Positions 1 through 10,150 of a stretch of DNA of 64,000 nt are shown piece by piece. The notes under the pieces were generated by a model. It had not been told where the DNA came from. It made no database searches and saw only the letters and a program-made list of their open reading frames with translations. The DNA lies in assembly GCA_963711725.1 (NCBI GenBank), contig CAVQFO010000018.1, positions 186,001 through 250,000 of the forward strand, written 5' to 3'. The translations under genes and the position numbers were made by a program. Numbering within the stretch: position 1 is the stretch's first letter; every line of letters begins with the position of its first letter. Origin of the DNA: CAVQFO01 sp963711725 (GTDB lineage: Bacteria > Pseudomonadota > Gammaproteobacteria > Nitrococcales > Aquisalimonadaceae).

Positions 1-26
1 ACGAGATAGTGAGAGCACCTGGAGGA

Positions 27-968
27 ATGGCCCTGTTCCGTTTCCTGAAGCCATCGACTAAAGCAGGCGGAACCGTCGGCCTATCCATCTCCACGGAAGG
101 CATTGCAATGACCCGGGTACGGGAGGATGGGGAATCCGGACCGGCCCTGGATTTTGCGGAGTTCCGCCCGGTCACCGATGAAGCCCAGCGCCCGACCGTC
201 CTTGCCGAAGCGGTAAAGGATCGTGGCCTGAACCGAGCCCGCTGCGTCTGCAGCCTCGATCCCAAGGATTACAAGCTTCTCCAGGTCGAGGCGCCGGACG
301 TGGACCCGACCGAGCTGCGTGCCGCGGTTCGGTGGCGCATCAAGGATCTCATTGATTTTCATGTGGACGACGCGGTCATCGACGTGTTCGGCGTGCCGAA
401 TTCCAGCGGGCGCTCCGGGCCGCGCATGATGTACGCCGTGGTTGCCCACGCCCGGACGATTCAGTCCGTGGTGGATCTGATTGTAGATAGCGGGCTGAAG
501 CTGGACGCCATCGATATCTCCGAGATGGCGCTGCGGAATATCGCCATGCTGGTGCCGGAGCAGCGGGGCGGGGTCGGCATGATTGCCATGGACCGTGCCG
601 ACGGCCTGATCACCATAAGCCAGGACGACACGCTCTATCTCGCGCGAAGCCTCGAATACGGCTCCGACCAACTGGGTTTGAATCCCGACGGAATCGCTGA
701 AAGCATCGTTTTGGAAATGCAGCGCTCGCTGGATTACTACGAAAGCCAGCTTACCGGCGCGCCCGCCTCGCAAATCCTCGTTTGCCCCATGGCCGACGGC
801 TCCGACGCCGTGCTGGTGGAGCGCCTGGGCGGCCAGCTTGGCCCGACCATCAGCGCGCTGAGCCTTGGGCAGCTGCTGGACGGGGTCGGTGAGCTTCCTG
901 CCACGCTCCAGGCACGATGCCTGACCGCCGTCGGTGCGAGCCTTCGCCGGGAGACGCGCAGCTTATGA
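27..968 (+). CDS. mshI: MSHA pilus biogenesis protein MshI (PilM/GspL-like)
   Basis: Cytoplasmic, actin-like (PilM/GspL-type) platform component of the MSHA type IV pilus. The N-terminus has the TVGLSISTEGIAMTRV segment that corresponds to the first nucleotide-binding strand of PilM-type proteins, and the protein has no membrane segment. About 313 residues, usual for the family. ATG at 27 gives the usual short lead into the first strand; an in-frame GTG at 9 is also possible, and only 8 bases upstream are visible. The stop overlaps the next start (ATGA), so the two are translationally coupled. Family assignment rests on sequence resemblance and on the complete msh order downstream. Confidence 0.85.
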   Translation: MALFRFLKPSTKAGGTVGLSISTEGIAMTRVREDGESGPALDFAEFRPVTDEAQRPTVLAEAVKDRGLNRARCVCSLDPKDYKLLQVEAPDVDPTELRAAVRWRIKDLIDFHVDDAVIDVFGVPNSSGRSGPRMMYAVVAHARTIQSVVDLIVDSGLKLDAIDISEMALRNIAMLVPEQRGGVGMIAMDRADGLITISQDDTLYLARSLEYGSDQLGLNPDGIAESIVLEMQRSLDYYESQLTGAPASQILVCPMADGSDAVLVERLGGQLGPTISALSLGQLLDGVGELPATLQARCLTAVGASLRRETRSL

Positions 969-1564
969 GCCAGCAGATCAATCTCTATCAGCCCATGTTC
1001 CGCCGGGAACGGAAGGTGTTCTCGGCTTGGGCGATGGTCGAGCTGGCCGCGGTTGTGGTGGTGGCGCTGTTGGTGATTTCCGGTGTGGTTGGCTGGAACA
1101 GTGTTCGCCAGGCTCGGCAGGTGGACGCGCTTCAGGCGCGCGCGGCACAGCTTTCGACACAGGTGGAGAACCTGCGCCGGCAGTACCCTGCGCCGAAGCG
1201 GGACGAGACGCTGGTCGCGAGGGCCGACGCATTGGCAAAACAACTCAAGACCAAGAAGGCGTTCCTGGATCAGGTGGTGCCCGGGGCCCACGGTCCCGCC
1301 AACGGCTACGCCACCTACCTGGGTGCGCTTGCCCGAGCTCCACATCCAGGCCTTTGGCTCTCTCATCTTCGGTTCGAAGGTGCCGACAACATGGTTATCG
1401 AGGGCGGCGCCACGAGTCCGCGGAAGGTGCCGGACCTGGTGCATTATCTGGGTCGGCAGCCGGAGTTTTCCGGGCGCAATTTTGATGCGCTGCGAATCGT
1501 GCGCGAGGCCAAGAACAACGGGTACGTGCATTTCGTGCTGCGAAACGGGGAGCCGGCGCAGTGA
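965..1564 (+). CDS. PilN-like MSHA biogenesis protein (MshI2)
   Basis: Bitopic inner-membrane protein of the PilN type, expected to bind the MshI/PilM protein through its N-terminal INLYQPMFRRE segment (PilN proteins have INLLP here) and to pair with MshJ in the periplasm. One membrane helix at about residues 20-43 (WAMVELAAVVVVALLVISG) is followed by a coiled-coil stretch (about 45-90) and a small ferredoxin-like periplasmic domain. It starts with ATG inside the end of mshI and its stop overlaps the mshJ GTG (GTGA). Often annotated as a second MshI or simply as a PilN-domain protein. Confidence 0.85.
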   Translation: MSQQINLYQPMFRRERKVFSAWAMVELAAVVVVALLVISGVVGWNSVRQARQVDALQARAAQLSTQVENLRRQYPAPKRDETLVARADALAKQLKTKKAFLDQVVPGAHGPANGYATYLGALARAPHPGLWLSHLRFEGADNMVIEGGATSPRKVPDLVHYLGRQPEFSGRNFDALRIVREAKNNGYVHFVLRNGEPAQ

Positions 1565-2217
1565 AGAAACGATTTCAACAATGGGGCGAACGGATCGATC
1601 GCCTGAGTATCCGGGAGCGGGGATTGGTCTTCGCGGCGGTGCTGGTGGTCCTGATCATGCCCTGGTATTCGCTGTTTCTGGTGCCGATGGAGAAGCACCA
1701 GACCGTTCTGGAGCAGCGGAGTTCGTCGATTCAGCAGCAGATTCAGACGAAGCAGTTGGAAGCCCAGCAGATAGTCGCGCGGTTTCAAGCGGATCCGAAT
1801 CGTGCCGTCCGGCAACGGATCGGCAACCTGAAGGACGATATTCGCAAGGTCGAGGACGAGATCCGTCGCAAGGCCGGAGACCTGGTGGAGCCGACCCGCA
1901 TGAGCGCGGTTCTGGAAGACCTGTTGAACCGGCAGAAGGGCTTGAAGCTTGTGAAGCTGGAGACCCTGCCGCCGGAGCCCATCAAGCTGGAGGGGCAGGA
2001 CGAAAAGGATCCCGATGTGGCGATCTACCGCCACGGAATGTTGATCGAGTTCAAGGGTGACTATGTCAGCACTCTCCACTATCTCCAGGCGGTGGAGGCC
2101 ATGCCCTGGCGCCTTTTTTGGGATGGCATGGAGTTGACGGTGGAGGACTACCCCACGGCGCGGGTGGTTCTGCGCGTGCATACCCTGAGTACCAGCAAGG
2201 GGTGGCTGGGTGTCTAG
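1561..2217 (+). CDS. mshJ: MSHA biogenesis protein MshJ (PilO/GspM-like)
   Basis: Inner-membrane PilO-like partner of the PilN-like protein in the MSHA assembly platform. A short cytoplasmic leader of about 20 residues precedes one transmembrane helix (GLVFAAVLVVLIMPWYSLFL, about 21-40). A long coiled coil follows (about 50-110, rich in Q, E and K), then a compact periplasmic domain. The GTG start overlaps the upstream stop. 218 residues, normal for MshJ. The 3' end overlaps mshK by 8 bases. Confidence 0.88.
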   Translation: MKKRFQQWGERIDRLSIRERGLVFAAVLVVLIMPWYSLFLVPMEKHQTVLEQRSSSIQQQIQTKQLEAQQIVARFQADPNRAVRQRIGNLKDDIRKVEDEIRRKAGDLVEPTRMSAVLEDLLNRQKGLKLVKLETLPPEPIKLEGQDEKDPDVAIYRHGMLIEFKGDYVSTLHYLQAVEAMPWRLFWDGMELTVEDYPTARVVLRVHTLSTSKGWLGV

Positions 2218-2608
2218 GCACTGCGGATTCTTGTCACGACGGCAGGCCGCGCGTTGGTTTTTCGCGCTGGGGCTTGCGCTGATTTTCGCCGTGAGCGCGC
2301 GGGCGGGGCAGGTGTTCGACCCGACCCGGCCGGCGGCCGGTGCGGGCAAGGCCTCCGGGCATGGCGACCCGGTTGTGCCTGCGGCCCCGCTGGAACTGAG
2401 TTTCATCGCCACCGGCGCGCAGCGGCGGATTGCCGTGGTGAATGGCCACGTTGTGCGCGAAGGCGACAGCGTTGCCGGGGCGCGGGTCACGCGGATCGCC
2501 TCCGGCATGGTAGTGCTCAATCGGGACGGCCGCAGAGTCGTTCTGCACACATCGAAAAAGAACATTCGGAAAACACCCGTCCGTGGGTCCGGTGAGAATG
2601 AAAGGTGA
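2210..2608 (+). CDS. mshK: MSHA biogenesis protein MshK (PilP/GspC-like)
   Basis: Small periplasmic protein of about 132 residues, with a signal peptide (FFALGLALIFAVSARAG, about 16-32) and then the FDPTRP motif typical of MshK just after cleavage. The remaining 80 residues form the small beta domain shared with GspC/PilP, which links the inner-membrane platform to the secretin. GTG start overlapping the end of mshJ; the 3' end runs past in-frame GTG and ATG codons of mshL, but the better-spaced mshL start lies 8 bases after this stop. Confidence 0.82.
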   Translation: MSRHCGFLSRRQAARWFFALGLALIFAVSARAGQVFDPTRPAAGAGKASGHGDPVVPAAPLELSFIATGAQRRIAVVNGHVVREGDSVAGARVTRIASGMVVLNRDGRRVVLHTSKKNIRKTPVRGSGENER

Positions 2609-2615
2609 GCGGTTC

Positions 2616-4458
2616 ATGAACGACGCAGGAGATCGGGCGAGGACGAGCGCGGGGCAGCAGGATGCCGCGTTCAGCACTCGTGGGGTCAGCTCGCGAGGGC
2701 GGCGAGCCGTAGCGGGCACAGCCGCGGGACGGCGCTGCAACATTGGTCGACGGGGCTTCGCATTGAGCTTCTTTGCCGTGATTGCACTGGCCGGCTGCAG
2801 CACGACGGACACCATGCCCGGGCCCGCGCCGGCCCAGGGGCCGATTCACCAGGAGCTTTCCAAGAGTGCCGATAATGCCAAGCAGGCGGCCAAGCCTGCT
2901 CAACCGGAGCAGCCGCCCGAGGCGGTTCGCCAGGCACTGGTTCCGCAGTCTCGGCCTCTGGGCCGGAGCCAGCCGCGGCAGGAGCATCGTTTCGACCTGA
3001 CCGTCAACGACGCGCCCGCCCAGCAATTCTTCATGGGTCTGGTTGAGGGAACGCCTTACAACATGGTGGTCCATCCCTCCGTCAAGGGAAACATTTCCCT
3101 TCACCTCAAGGATGTGACGGTGCCCGAGGTGATGGAGGCGGTCCGGGAAGTCTACGGCTACGAATACAAGCGTACGGAAACGGGCTTTTACGTTTTGCCG
3201 AACCGCCCTCAGACGCGGATATTCCACATCGACTATCTCGATGTGCAGCGCTCCGGCAAGTCGGAGACGCGGGTGAGTTCCGGCGAAGTGACCGCCAGCA
3301 ACAACAATAATTCCAATTCGAACAACAACAATTCGTCCTCGTCATCCAACGGCGGCGTGCAGGCCATATCCGGCACCCAGGTGGAAACGAAATCCTCCTC
3401 GGATTTCTGGAAGGAGCTCAGCCAGTCCCTTCACGCCATCATCGCCGTGGACCCGGGGAGCACGGTGGTTGTGAGCCCCCAGGCCGGGTTGGTCGTGGTC
3501 CGCACCCGCCCGGATGTGCTTCGGGAAGTCACGGACTATCTCCGCGGTATCCAGAGCACCATGAAGCGCCAGGTCATCCTGGAAGCCAAGATCCTGGAGG
3601 TGCAACTCAGCAACCGGTTCCAGTCCGGAATCAACTGGGCGGCCTTGGGCGAGCCGGCGAACGGTCAATCCATCGTCGCCGGGCAAGTCGGTGGCGGAAC
3701 GGTGTTTTCGGATCAGCAGTCTCAAATCGCCGGCAATACCGGCATCCTGAATCCGCAGAATCTGCAGCAGCTGGAAGGCACGGCGACCTCGGCGTTTGGC
3801 GGAGTGTTCTCGCTGGCCTTGAATCTCCGGGACTTCACGGCCTTCATCGAACTGTTGAAGACCCAGGGCAATGTGCAGGTGCTTTCCAGTCCCCGGGTTT
3901 CAACGGTCAACAACCAGAAGGCGGTGATCAAGGTCGGCAGTGACGAATTCTTCGTGACCGACGTCTCCAGCACCAACACCGTGACCGGCACGGCCACGCA
4001 ACCGACTCAGGACATCACGCTCACGCCGTTCTTCTCCGGCATTGCGCTGGATGTGACGCCGCAGATCGATGCCAAGGGTTGGGTCACGCTTGCACGTTCA
4101 TCCGTCGGTCAGCGACGTTCAGGACCAGACCAAGCAGTTGGTCGTGAATGGCACCCAGCAGACATTGCCTCTTGCGTTCAGCACCATCCGCGAGTCGGAC
4201 AGCATCGTGCGGGCCAAGAGCGGGCAGGTGATAGTGATCGGTGGCCTGATGAAGGATGAAACCAACGATCAGGACGCGGGCGTGCCGTGGCTGAGCCAGG
4301 TTCCGCTGGTGGGCAACCTGTTCAAGCACAAGCGCAATCTGAGCAACAAGACGGAATTGGTGATCCTGCTGCGGCCCATCGTGGTGGATTCGAATACCTG
4401 GGGGAACGTGCTCCATGACGCCGCCGACCGGGTAGGCAACATGGATCTGGACAACTAA
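2616..4458 (+). CDS. mshL: MSHA secretin MshL, interrupted by a +1 frameshift
   Basis: Outer-membrane secretin that forms the pore for the MSHA pilus. It has a long leader, then a lipobox (VIALAGC), an N-domain at about 130-200, an Asn/Ser-rich linker (about 225-250), a second N-domain, and the C-terminal secretin barrel. ATG 2616 is chosen because AAAGGTGAG sits 7 bases upstream; GTG 2583 and ATG 2598 are in frame too. The reading frame breaks at 4090-4091: the conserved secretin stretch continues only if one T of CTTG is ignored (VTL then HVHPSV). Without the extra base the protein is about 613 residues, normal for MshL. As sequenced, the frame ends at 4259 without the end of the barrel. 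Sequencing error or a genuine lesion are both possible. Confidence 0.85.
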
Positions 4459-4496
4459 ACACTAACAGGCCCGGGGGTGCGGGGGCGACCGCCGAT

Positions 4497-5405
4497 ATGT
4501 ATCTACAGCATTTCGGATTGCGGGAATTTCCCTTCTCGCTGACGCCCAATACAGAGTATTTCTTCAATGAAGGGCCTCATCACGAGGCCCTCAATGTGCT
4601 GCTGGTCGCTATTCGCAGCGGCGAGGGTTTTATCAAGATCACGGGCGAGGTCGGAACCGGCAAGACCCAGCTCTGCCGCCAGCTTCTCAAGGCCCTGGAT
4701 CGCGACTTCTCCACCGCGTATGTGCCCAACCCCTTCATTAACGCGAATGGGCTTCGAATGGCCCTGGCCGACGAACTCGGGCTGGATCTCCCCCGAAATC
4801 TGGGGCAGCACCGCGTGTTGCGGGCGGTGACCGACCGGCTGTTGGAACTGAATCAAGACGGCCGTCCGGTGGTGTTGGTGCTGGACGAGGCCCAGTCCAT
4901 GCCGGAAGAGACTCTGGAGGCGCTGCGGTTGTTGACGAATCTCGAAACCGAACGCTTCAAATTGCTCCAAGTGGTGCTCTTCGGTCAGCCGGAACTTGAC
5001 GAGCGACTCGCGCGAACCAGCCTGCGGCAACTGCGCCAGCGAATCACCTTTTCCTATGCCTTGCGGCCGTTGGCGAGGGACACAGTGGACCGCTATCTGA
5101 ACCACCGGCTGCAGATCGCCGGGTATCAGGGCGAACCCTTGTTCGATGCCCGTGCCCGGGCCGGGCTGTTCGACGCCAGCGGCGGGGTGCCGAGGCTGGT
5201 CAATGTGCTGGGGCACAAGGCCATGATGGCGGCCTACGGCGAGGGTCAACACTATGTGCGTCGGCATCATGTAAGTCGTGCCGCCGCCGATACCGAAGAG
5301 ACCAGGCACCGCCGGCGGCGAACTCCGGTCTTTTGGTGGAGCGCCTTCGGTATGGTGTTAACCGGCGTGGCGGCATGGTGGTTGTATGGGAGCGTGGGGC
5401 TATGA
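4497..5405 (+). CDS. mshM: MSHA biogenesis ATPase MshM (ExeA-like AAA protein)
   Basis: AAA ATPase of the ExeA/GspA type. It begins MYLQHFGLREFPFSLTPN, the family signature, and has Walker A GEVGTGKT near residue 50 and Walker B VLVLDEAQ near 127. A hydrophobic segment at the extreme C-terminus (about 278-300) fits a single membrane anchor after a cytoplasmic ATPase domain. 302 residues. It is thought to help secretin or platform assembly. The mshN start overlaps its last codons, so expression is coupled. Confidence 0.88.
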   Translation: MYLQHFGLREFPFSLTPNTEYFFNEGPHHEALNVLLVAIRSGEGFIKITGEVGTGKTQLCRQLLKALDRDFSTAYVPNPFINANGLRMALADELGLDLPRNLGQHRVLRAVTDRLLELNQDGRPVVLVLDEAQSMPEETLEALRLLTNLETERFKLLQVVLFGQPELDERLARTSLRQLRQRITFSYALRPLARDTVDRYLNHRLQIAGYQGEPLFDARARAGLFDASGGVPRLVNVLGHKAMMAAYGEGQHYVRRHHVSRAAADTEETRHRRRRTPVFWWSAFGMVLTGVAAWWLYGSVGL

Positions 5406-6885
5406 GCCTGATCAACGACATGCTGCGGGATCTGGAAAATCGCGGCGGTGGGCGCGGCGGCGATGCCCTCAAGGGTATCCGGGCCGCCGGCGTGTCCGGC
5501 GGCCGTCGTCGCGCGCTTTGGAAACTGGGCGGCCTTGTCTTGCTGGTTGTGGCGGCGGCCGGTGTGTATGGGTTGTATCGTCACCAGGCCGGGCATGCGT
5601 TTACCACGCAGCACGCCGAGGCCGTTCCTCGAGCCTTGGCGGCGGTAAAAACACCGTCGTCGGCGCCCCGGGAACCCGCCGCCGAGGCGATGGAACCGGC
5701 GGCGGCAAAGGCGGAGCCCCAGGCGGCCCCTCAAGCGAAGCGCGCCGTCGAACTGCGGCGCGTGCGTTTGATCCGTCACGATACCGGTTTCGAGTTGCGG
5801 CTGACGCTGGCGCGGGCCGTTCATAACGAATTGCAAGTATCGGACAGCGGCCGTCGTCTCACCATTTCCCTGGCGGACGCGGTGATGGCGGCAGAGATGC
5901 CCGATCTGGTTGGCCGGTTCGACTATGTGCGGGAAGTGGGAGTCAACAATCAGCCCGATGGGTTGGGTTTGGTGCTGGGATTCCAGCGCCCCGTGAAGGC
6001 TCAAGCGGTTCTGACCGACTCCGGGACGGACGGAGCCGTGCTCAAGGTCATGATCTATCCCACGCCGCCGGCAGATTGCTTCCGCCGTCCGGGCATCAGC
6101 CGACCGGGGAAGCCCCTCCGACGGCGCATACCGCGCCGAAACCCGATGGACAGGGTTCGCAAGAGCAGACGCCTGCGTCGCCGAAGAATCCGGCCCCGGA
6201 TCAGACCACCAAGGCGCCCTCGGAGCCTCTGGTCCGGAAATCGTCGGTGGACAGCGAGCCCAAGAGCGACGGACCGTCGGTCGTCCACAAGTCGAACATG
6301 CTCTCGAGTGCGGATGTGGCCGTGGAGCGCCGCTATCGAAGGGCGCTGGAAGCCATCGACCAGGGCCGTCTCAAGGAGGCGGGGAGGCTGCTGCAGGACG
6401 TCCTGGATGCGGCGCCCGACAACGTCCCGGCCCGCATAACGCTGGCACGGGTCTACCAGCGGCTTGGCCGCAACCAGGACGCGCTGGATCTTCTTCGCAA
6501 GGGGATGGCGCGGCAGCCCGACAGCGTCGATCTCGCCGAATACTACGGCCGGACACTGGCCTCCCTGGGAAAGCAGGAGTCGGCCATTCGGGTGCTGCGC
6601 AAGGCGGCCCCCGATGACGTCGGCAACGGCGACTATTGGGCACTGCTCGCGGCGTTGGAACAACAGGCCGGGCATGATGCTCAGGCCCGGGTTCGGTATA
6701 TGGCGCTGGTTAAGGCTCACCCGGACAACGCGATCTGGTGGGTGGGGCTGGCGATTTCCTCCGAGCGGCTCGGGAAGCGGCGCGATGCATTGGCCGCCTA
6801 TGGCAGGGCGTTGCGGTCGGGTTCCCTGGATCCCGCCGTGGCCCGGTACGTGGATGCGCGGGTTGATGCGCTCAGCGGACAGTGA
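5402..6885 (+). CDS. mshN: MSHA biogenesis TPR protein MshN, interrupted by a -1 frameshift
   Basis: Bitopic TPR protein of the MSHA system. It starts with the MshN signature MSLINDMLRDLENR, has a transmembrane helix at about 40-58, a long Pro/Ala-rich periplasmic linker, an AMIN-like segment (about 115-215), and TPR repeats at the C-terminus (about 300-490). The frame changes near 6065-6076: the first frame loses similarity after IYPTPPA, and the frame with LLPPSGHQPTGE carries the linker and the TPRs. The net change is one missing base. The joined product is about 494 residues, as expected for MshN. Confidence 0.8.
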
Positions 6886-6995
6886 CGGCAGCCGGTACGC
6901 CCCAGGGGCGCGCCGTTGCCAGGCTTTACGGCGCCGGGCATGATGACGCGTAGGGAGGCGCGGCCCGCGCAACAGACAACAAAACGAAGGGGCCC

Positions 6996-8732
6996 ATGAG
7001 AAAAAAGATCCGCATCGGCGATCTGCTCGTCCAGAACAAGATTATTTCCGAAGGCCAGCTCCAAGGGGCGCTGGCGGAGCAGAAAAAGACCGGCCGGAAA
7101 CTGGGGCGGACCCTCATCGAACTCGGCTATCTGACCGAGGAGGATTTGCTCGGCTTCCTTTCCCGCCAGTTGGATATCCCTTACGTCGACCTGCGGGCAT
7201 TCCAGTTCAAGCCCGAAATCGTACGTATGCTTCCGGAAACCCACGCCCGCCGGTTCCGGGCGGTGGTGTTGGAGGAGACGCCTACCGACTTTCTGGTGGG
7301 CATGGCGGACCCCACCGACATTTTCGGTTACGACGAGCTGGCGCGAATTCTCAAGAAATCCCTGCGATTGGCGGTGGTCAAGGAAGCGGACCTGCTGCGT
7401 ACCATCGACATGGTCTATCGCAAGACCGAGGAGATCACCAGCCTCGCCGAGGAATTGGACGAAGAGCTGGGCGCGGACGACTTCGACCTCGCCACGCTGG
7501 AGGAAAACGAGGAAACGGCGAACGCCCCGGTGGTCCGGCTGCTGCGCTCGGTATTCGAGGACGCGGTTCAGGTGAACGCCTCGGACATCCACATCGAGCC
7601 CGACGAGGCCGTGCTGCGCATTCGCCAGCGGGTGGATGGCGTTTTGCAGGAACACGTGATGAAGGAGAAGCGAATCGCCCCGGCGCTGATCCTTCGCCTC
7701 AAATTGATGGCGGGCCTGAACATATCGGAACGCCGCCTGCCCCAGGACGGTCGATTCAACATCAAGGTCAAGGGCCGGAGCATCGATGTGCGTGTATCCA
7801 CCATGCCCATTCAACACGGCGAGTCCGTGGTCATGCGCCTGCTGGATCAGTCCCAGGGCATGTTGGACCTGGGCCAGTTGGGGATGCCCGAAGATGTGGT
7901 CACTCGATTCCGGCGGCTGATCCGGCGCCCCCACGGCATGGTATTGGTCACCGGCCCCACGGGCAGCGGCAAGACCACCACGCTGTACGCGGCGCTGACG
8001 GAGCTCAACCAGTCCGAAAAGAAGATCATCACCGTGGAAGACCCGGTGGAATACCGGCTCTCGCGGATCAACCAGGTGCAGGTCAACGAACGCATCGGGC
8101 TGGCCTTCGCCAACGTGCTGCGTTCCGCCCTGCGACAAGACCCGGATATTGTCATGGTCGGCGAAATGCGCGATCAGGAAACAGCCGAAATCGGGCTGCG
8201 GGCGGCGGTCACCGGGCATCTGGTTCTCTCCACGCTGCATACCAACGATGCCATTTCCACGGCCATCCGCCTGATCGACATGGGCGCGGAGAGTTTCCTG
8301 CTCGCGGCCTCCCTGCGGGCCATCATCGCCCAGCGGCTGGTGCGGCGGGTTTGCGACAGTTGCGCCGAGCCGTACCAGCCCGATGCCCAGGAGCAGAGCT
8401 GGCTGTCCGGCGTGCTGCTGGACCAGGCGGATGCCGCGTCGTTGGTCCACGGCCGCGGCTGCACCCACTGCAACAACACCGGCTATCGGGGCCGGGTGGG
8501 TGTCTACGAGCTGCTTGAGCTGGATTCCGAGATGTCGGACGCCTTGCGGCGGGACAGCCAGGACGAATTCGCCCAGGCCGTGCGCCGCAGCAAGACCTAC
8601 CAGCCCTTGACCCTCGCGGCGTTGGACTACGCGCTTAGCGGGGTTACCACGCTGGAGGAAGTGTTCCGCGTTGCCGGCGAGACCGACGAGTTGCTCCTGG
8701 CGCGTGGGCGTCACATGAGCTCCGGCGACTAG
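6996..8732 (+). CDS. mshE: MSHA pilus extension ATPase MshE (GspE/PilB type)
   Basis: Hexameric secretion ATPase that powers MSHA pilus assembly in the cytoplasm. The N-terminal MshEN domain shows two tandem c-di-GMP-binding type repeats (RIGDLLVQNKIISEGQL and KLGRTLIELGYLTEEDL, residues about 6-55). The core has Walker A GPTGSGKT (about 324), an Asp box and His box, Walker B-like ALRQDPDIVMVGEMRD, and a four-cysteine zinc module (VCDSC and GCTHC, about 452-492). 578 residues, full length. A GGGGCCC run lies upstream of ATG 6996; the 110 bases before it carry no other gene. In Vibrio MshE, c-di-GMP binding to these repeats drives pilus extension; the same is inferred here. Confidence 0.93.
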   Translation: MRKKIRIGDLLVQNKIISEGQLQGALAEQKKTGRKLGRTLIELGYLTEEDLLGFLSRQLDIPYVDLRAFQFKPEIVRMLPETHARRFRAVVLEETPTDFLVGMADPTDIFGYDELARILKKSLRLAVVKEADLLRTIDMVYRKTEEITSLAEELDEELGADDFDLATLEENEETANAPVVRLLRSVFEDAVQVNASDIHIEPDEAVLRIRQRVDGVLQEHVMKEKRIAPALILRLKLMAGLNISERRLPQDGRFNIKVKGRSIDVRVSTMPIQHGESVVMRLLDQSQGMLDLGQLGMPEDVVTRFRRLIRRPHGMVLVTGPTGSGKTTTLYAALTELNQSEKKIITVEDPVEYRLSRINQVQVNERIGLAFANVLRSALRQDPDIVMVGEMRDQETAEIGLRAAVTGHLVLSTLHTNDAISTAIRLIDMGAESFLLAASLRAIIAQRLVRRVCDSCAEPYQPDAQEQSWLSGVLLDQADAASLVHGRGCTHCNNTGYRGRVGVYELLELDSEMSDALRRDSQDEFAQAVRRSKTYQPLTLAALDYALSGVTTLEEVFRVAGETDELLLARGRHMSSGD

Positions 8733-8744
8733 AGCGGATCCGCT

Positions 8745-9977
8745 ATGGCTCAATTCCAGTACAAGGCGAGAAATCCCCAGGGCCAGCCATTGGAGGGCAC
8801 CGTCGAGGCGGCTTCCGCCGACGCTGTGGCCGACCAGCTTTTCAGCAACGGCGCGACGCCCATCGAGATCCGGGAGGCCTCGTCCGGCGGCCTGGGCCTG
8901 GCGCAACTGAAGGACCTTCAGTTGTGGGAGCGCAAGGTCTCGCTGGACGATCTGGTGATGTTCAGCCGGCAGATGTACAGCCTGACCCGGGCCGGCGTGC
9001 CTATCATTCGGGCGATGGCCGGCCTGGCCGAGACCACGAAAAGCATTCGCCTGCGGCGCGTTCTCGGCGCAATCGCGGAGAACCTCGAATCGGGGCGCAG
9101 TATCGGTGATTCGCTGCGCCAACATCCGGACGTGTTCCCCAGCATCTATGTGAGCATTATCCAGGTTGGTGAGAACTCCGGGCGCCTGGATGAGTCGTTC
9201 CTGCAGATCAGCCGTCACCTGGAGTTGGAAAAGGAATCCCGCGACCGCGTCAAAGCGGCGCTGCGCTATCCCATGTTCGTGATGGTGGCCATGGCCGTGG
9301 CGCTGGCGATCATCAACATGTTCGTGATCCCCGCCTTCTCGCGGGTGTTCAAGTCGTTCCACACCCAACTGCCGCTACCCACCCGGATCCTGTTGGCGAC
9401 CTCGGAGTTCAGCGTCAATTACTGGTGGCTGATCCTGTTGGTGGTGGTCGCGTTGGTTGGCGGGTTCATGTGGTATATCCGCACTGAGGGCGGCGAGTAT
9501 CGATGGGACCGTTTCAAGCTGCGGATTCCCATTGTCGGCAGCATCATCAACCGCGCCACCTTGGCTCGGTTCTGCCGATCGTTCGCCATGGGGATGCGCT
9601 CCGGCGTGCCCCTGGTCCAGTCTCTCACCGTGGTATCCCGCGCAACGGACAACGCCTACGTCGCCTCCAAGATCGTCATGATGCGCAACGGCATCGAACG
9701 CGGCGAGAGCCTCACGCGCACGGCGGCCACCACCGGCCTGTTCACACCGCTGGTCATGCAGATGTTGAGCGTGGGCGAGGAGACCGGTCAGGTCGACGAC
9801 ATGATGCAGGAAGTCGCCGAATACTATGAGCGGGAAGTGGACTACGACCTCAAGCGGCTCAGCTCCTACATTGAGCCGATCCTGATCATCGGGATCGGTG
9901 TGCTGGTGTTGATTCTCGCGCTGGGCGTGTTCCTCCCCATGTGGGACCTCGCGTCGGCCGTACGGGGAGGGCATTGA
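8745..9977 (+). CDS. mshG: MSHA biogenesis protein MshG (GspF/PilC platform)
   Basis: Polytopic inner-membrane platform protein of the PilC/GspF family, 410 residues. It begins MAQFQYKARNPQGQPLEG, has two T2SSF domains of about 120 residues each, with membrane helices near 175-200, 225-245 and 380-402. It directly contacts the MshE motor. The gene starts 12 bases after mshE and its TGA overlaps an ATG (TGATG) of a small frame downstream. Confidence 0.92.
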   Translation: MAQFQYKARNPQGQPLEGTVEAASADAVADQLFSNGATPIEIREASSGGLGLAQLKDLQLWERKVSLDDLVMFSRQMYSLTRAGVPIIRAMAGLAETTKSIRLRRVLGAIAENLESGRSIGDSLRQHPDVFPSIYVSIIQVGENSGRLDESFLQISRHLELEKESRDRVKAALRYPMFVMVAMAVALAIINMFVIPAFSRVFKSFHTQLPLPTRILLATSEFSVNYWWLILLVVVALVGGFMWYIRTEGGEYRWDRFKLRIPIVGSIINRATLARFCRSFAMGMRSGVPLVQSLTVVSRATDNAYVASKIVMMRNGIERGESLTRTAATTGLFTPLVMQMLSVGEETGQVDDMMQEVAEYYEREVDYDLKRLSSYIEPILIIGIGVLVLILALGVFLPMWDLASAVRGGH

Positions 9978-10147
9978 TGAGCGCTCCAACCCGGATATCT
10001 CGCCAAGGCGGCCGGCAGGAGAGGGCAGGGTGCGGGTTGTTTGAGAACGAGTGGGGTAGCGGGGCGGTGGCACCTTGGTGCACCGTCGTCGGCAGTCGGC
10101 GCGCCTTCGGCCATTTCATGCACGCCCGAACGCGCGAACCTCGGTGA
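9977..10147 (+). CDS. Small unknown ORF between mshG and the prepilin gene
   Basis: A 56-codon frame that starts in a TGATG overlap with mshG and stops 3 bases before the next ATG, which is the spacing of a translationally coupled gene. The product is basic, Arg/Gly-rich, has two Cys, and shows no signal peptide or membrane helix. I do not recognise it. In Vibrio this position holds mshF; it could be a degenerate remnant of that gene or a chance frame in a GC-rich spacer. Confidence 0.25.
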   Translation: MSAPTRISRQGGRQERAGCGLFENEWGSGAVAPWCTVVGSRRAFGHFMHARTREPR

Positions 10148-10150
10148 GCT

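Noticed and set aside
6798..9368. An 856-codon open frame on the minus strand
   Set aside because: It lies antisense to mshE and mshG, which have full domain matches; its product is His/Gln/Arg-rich, typical of the complement of GC-rich coding DNA.
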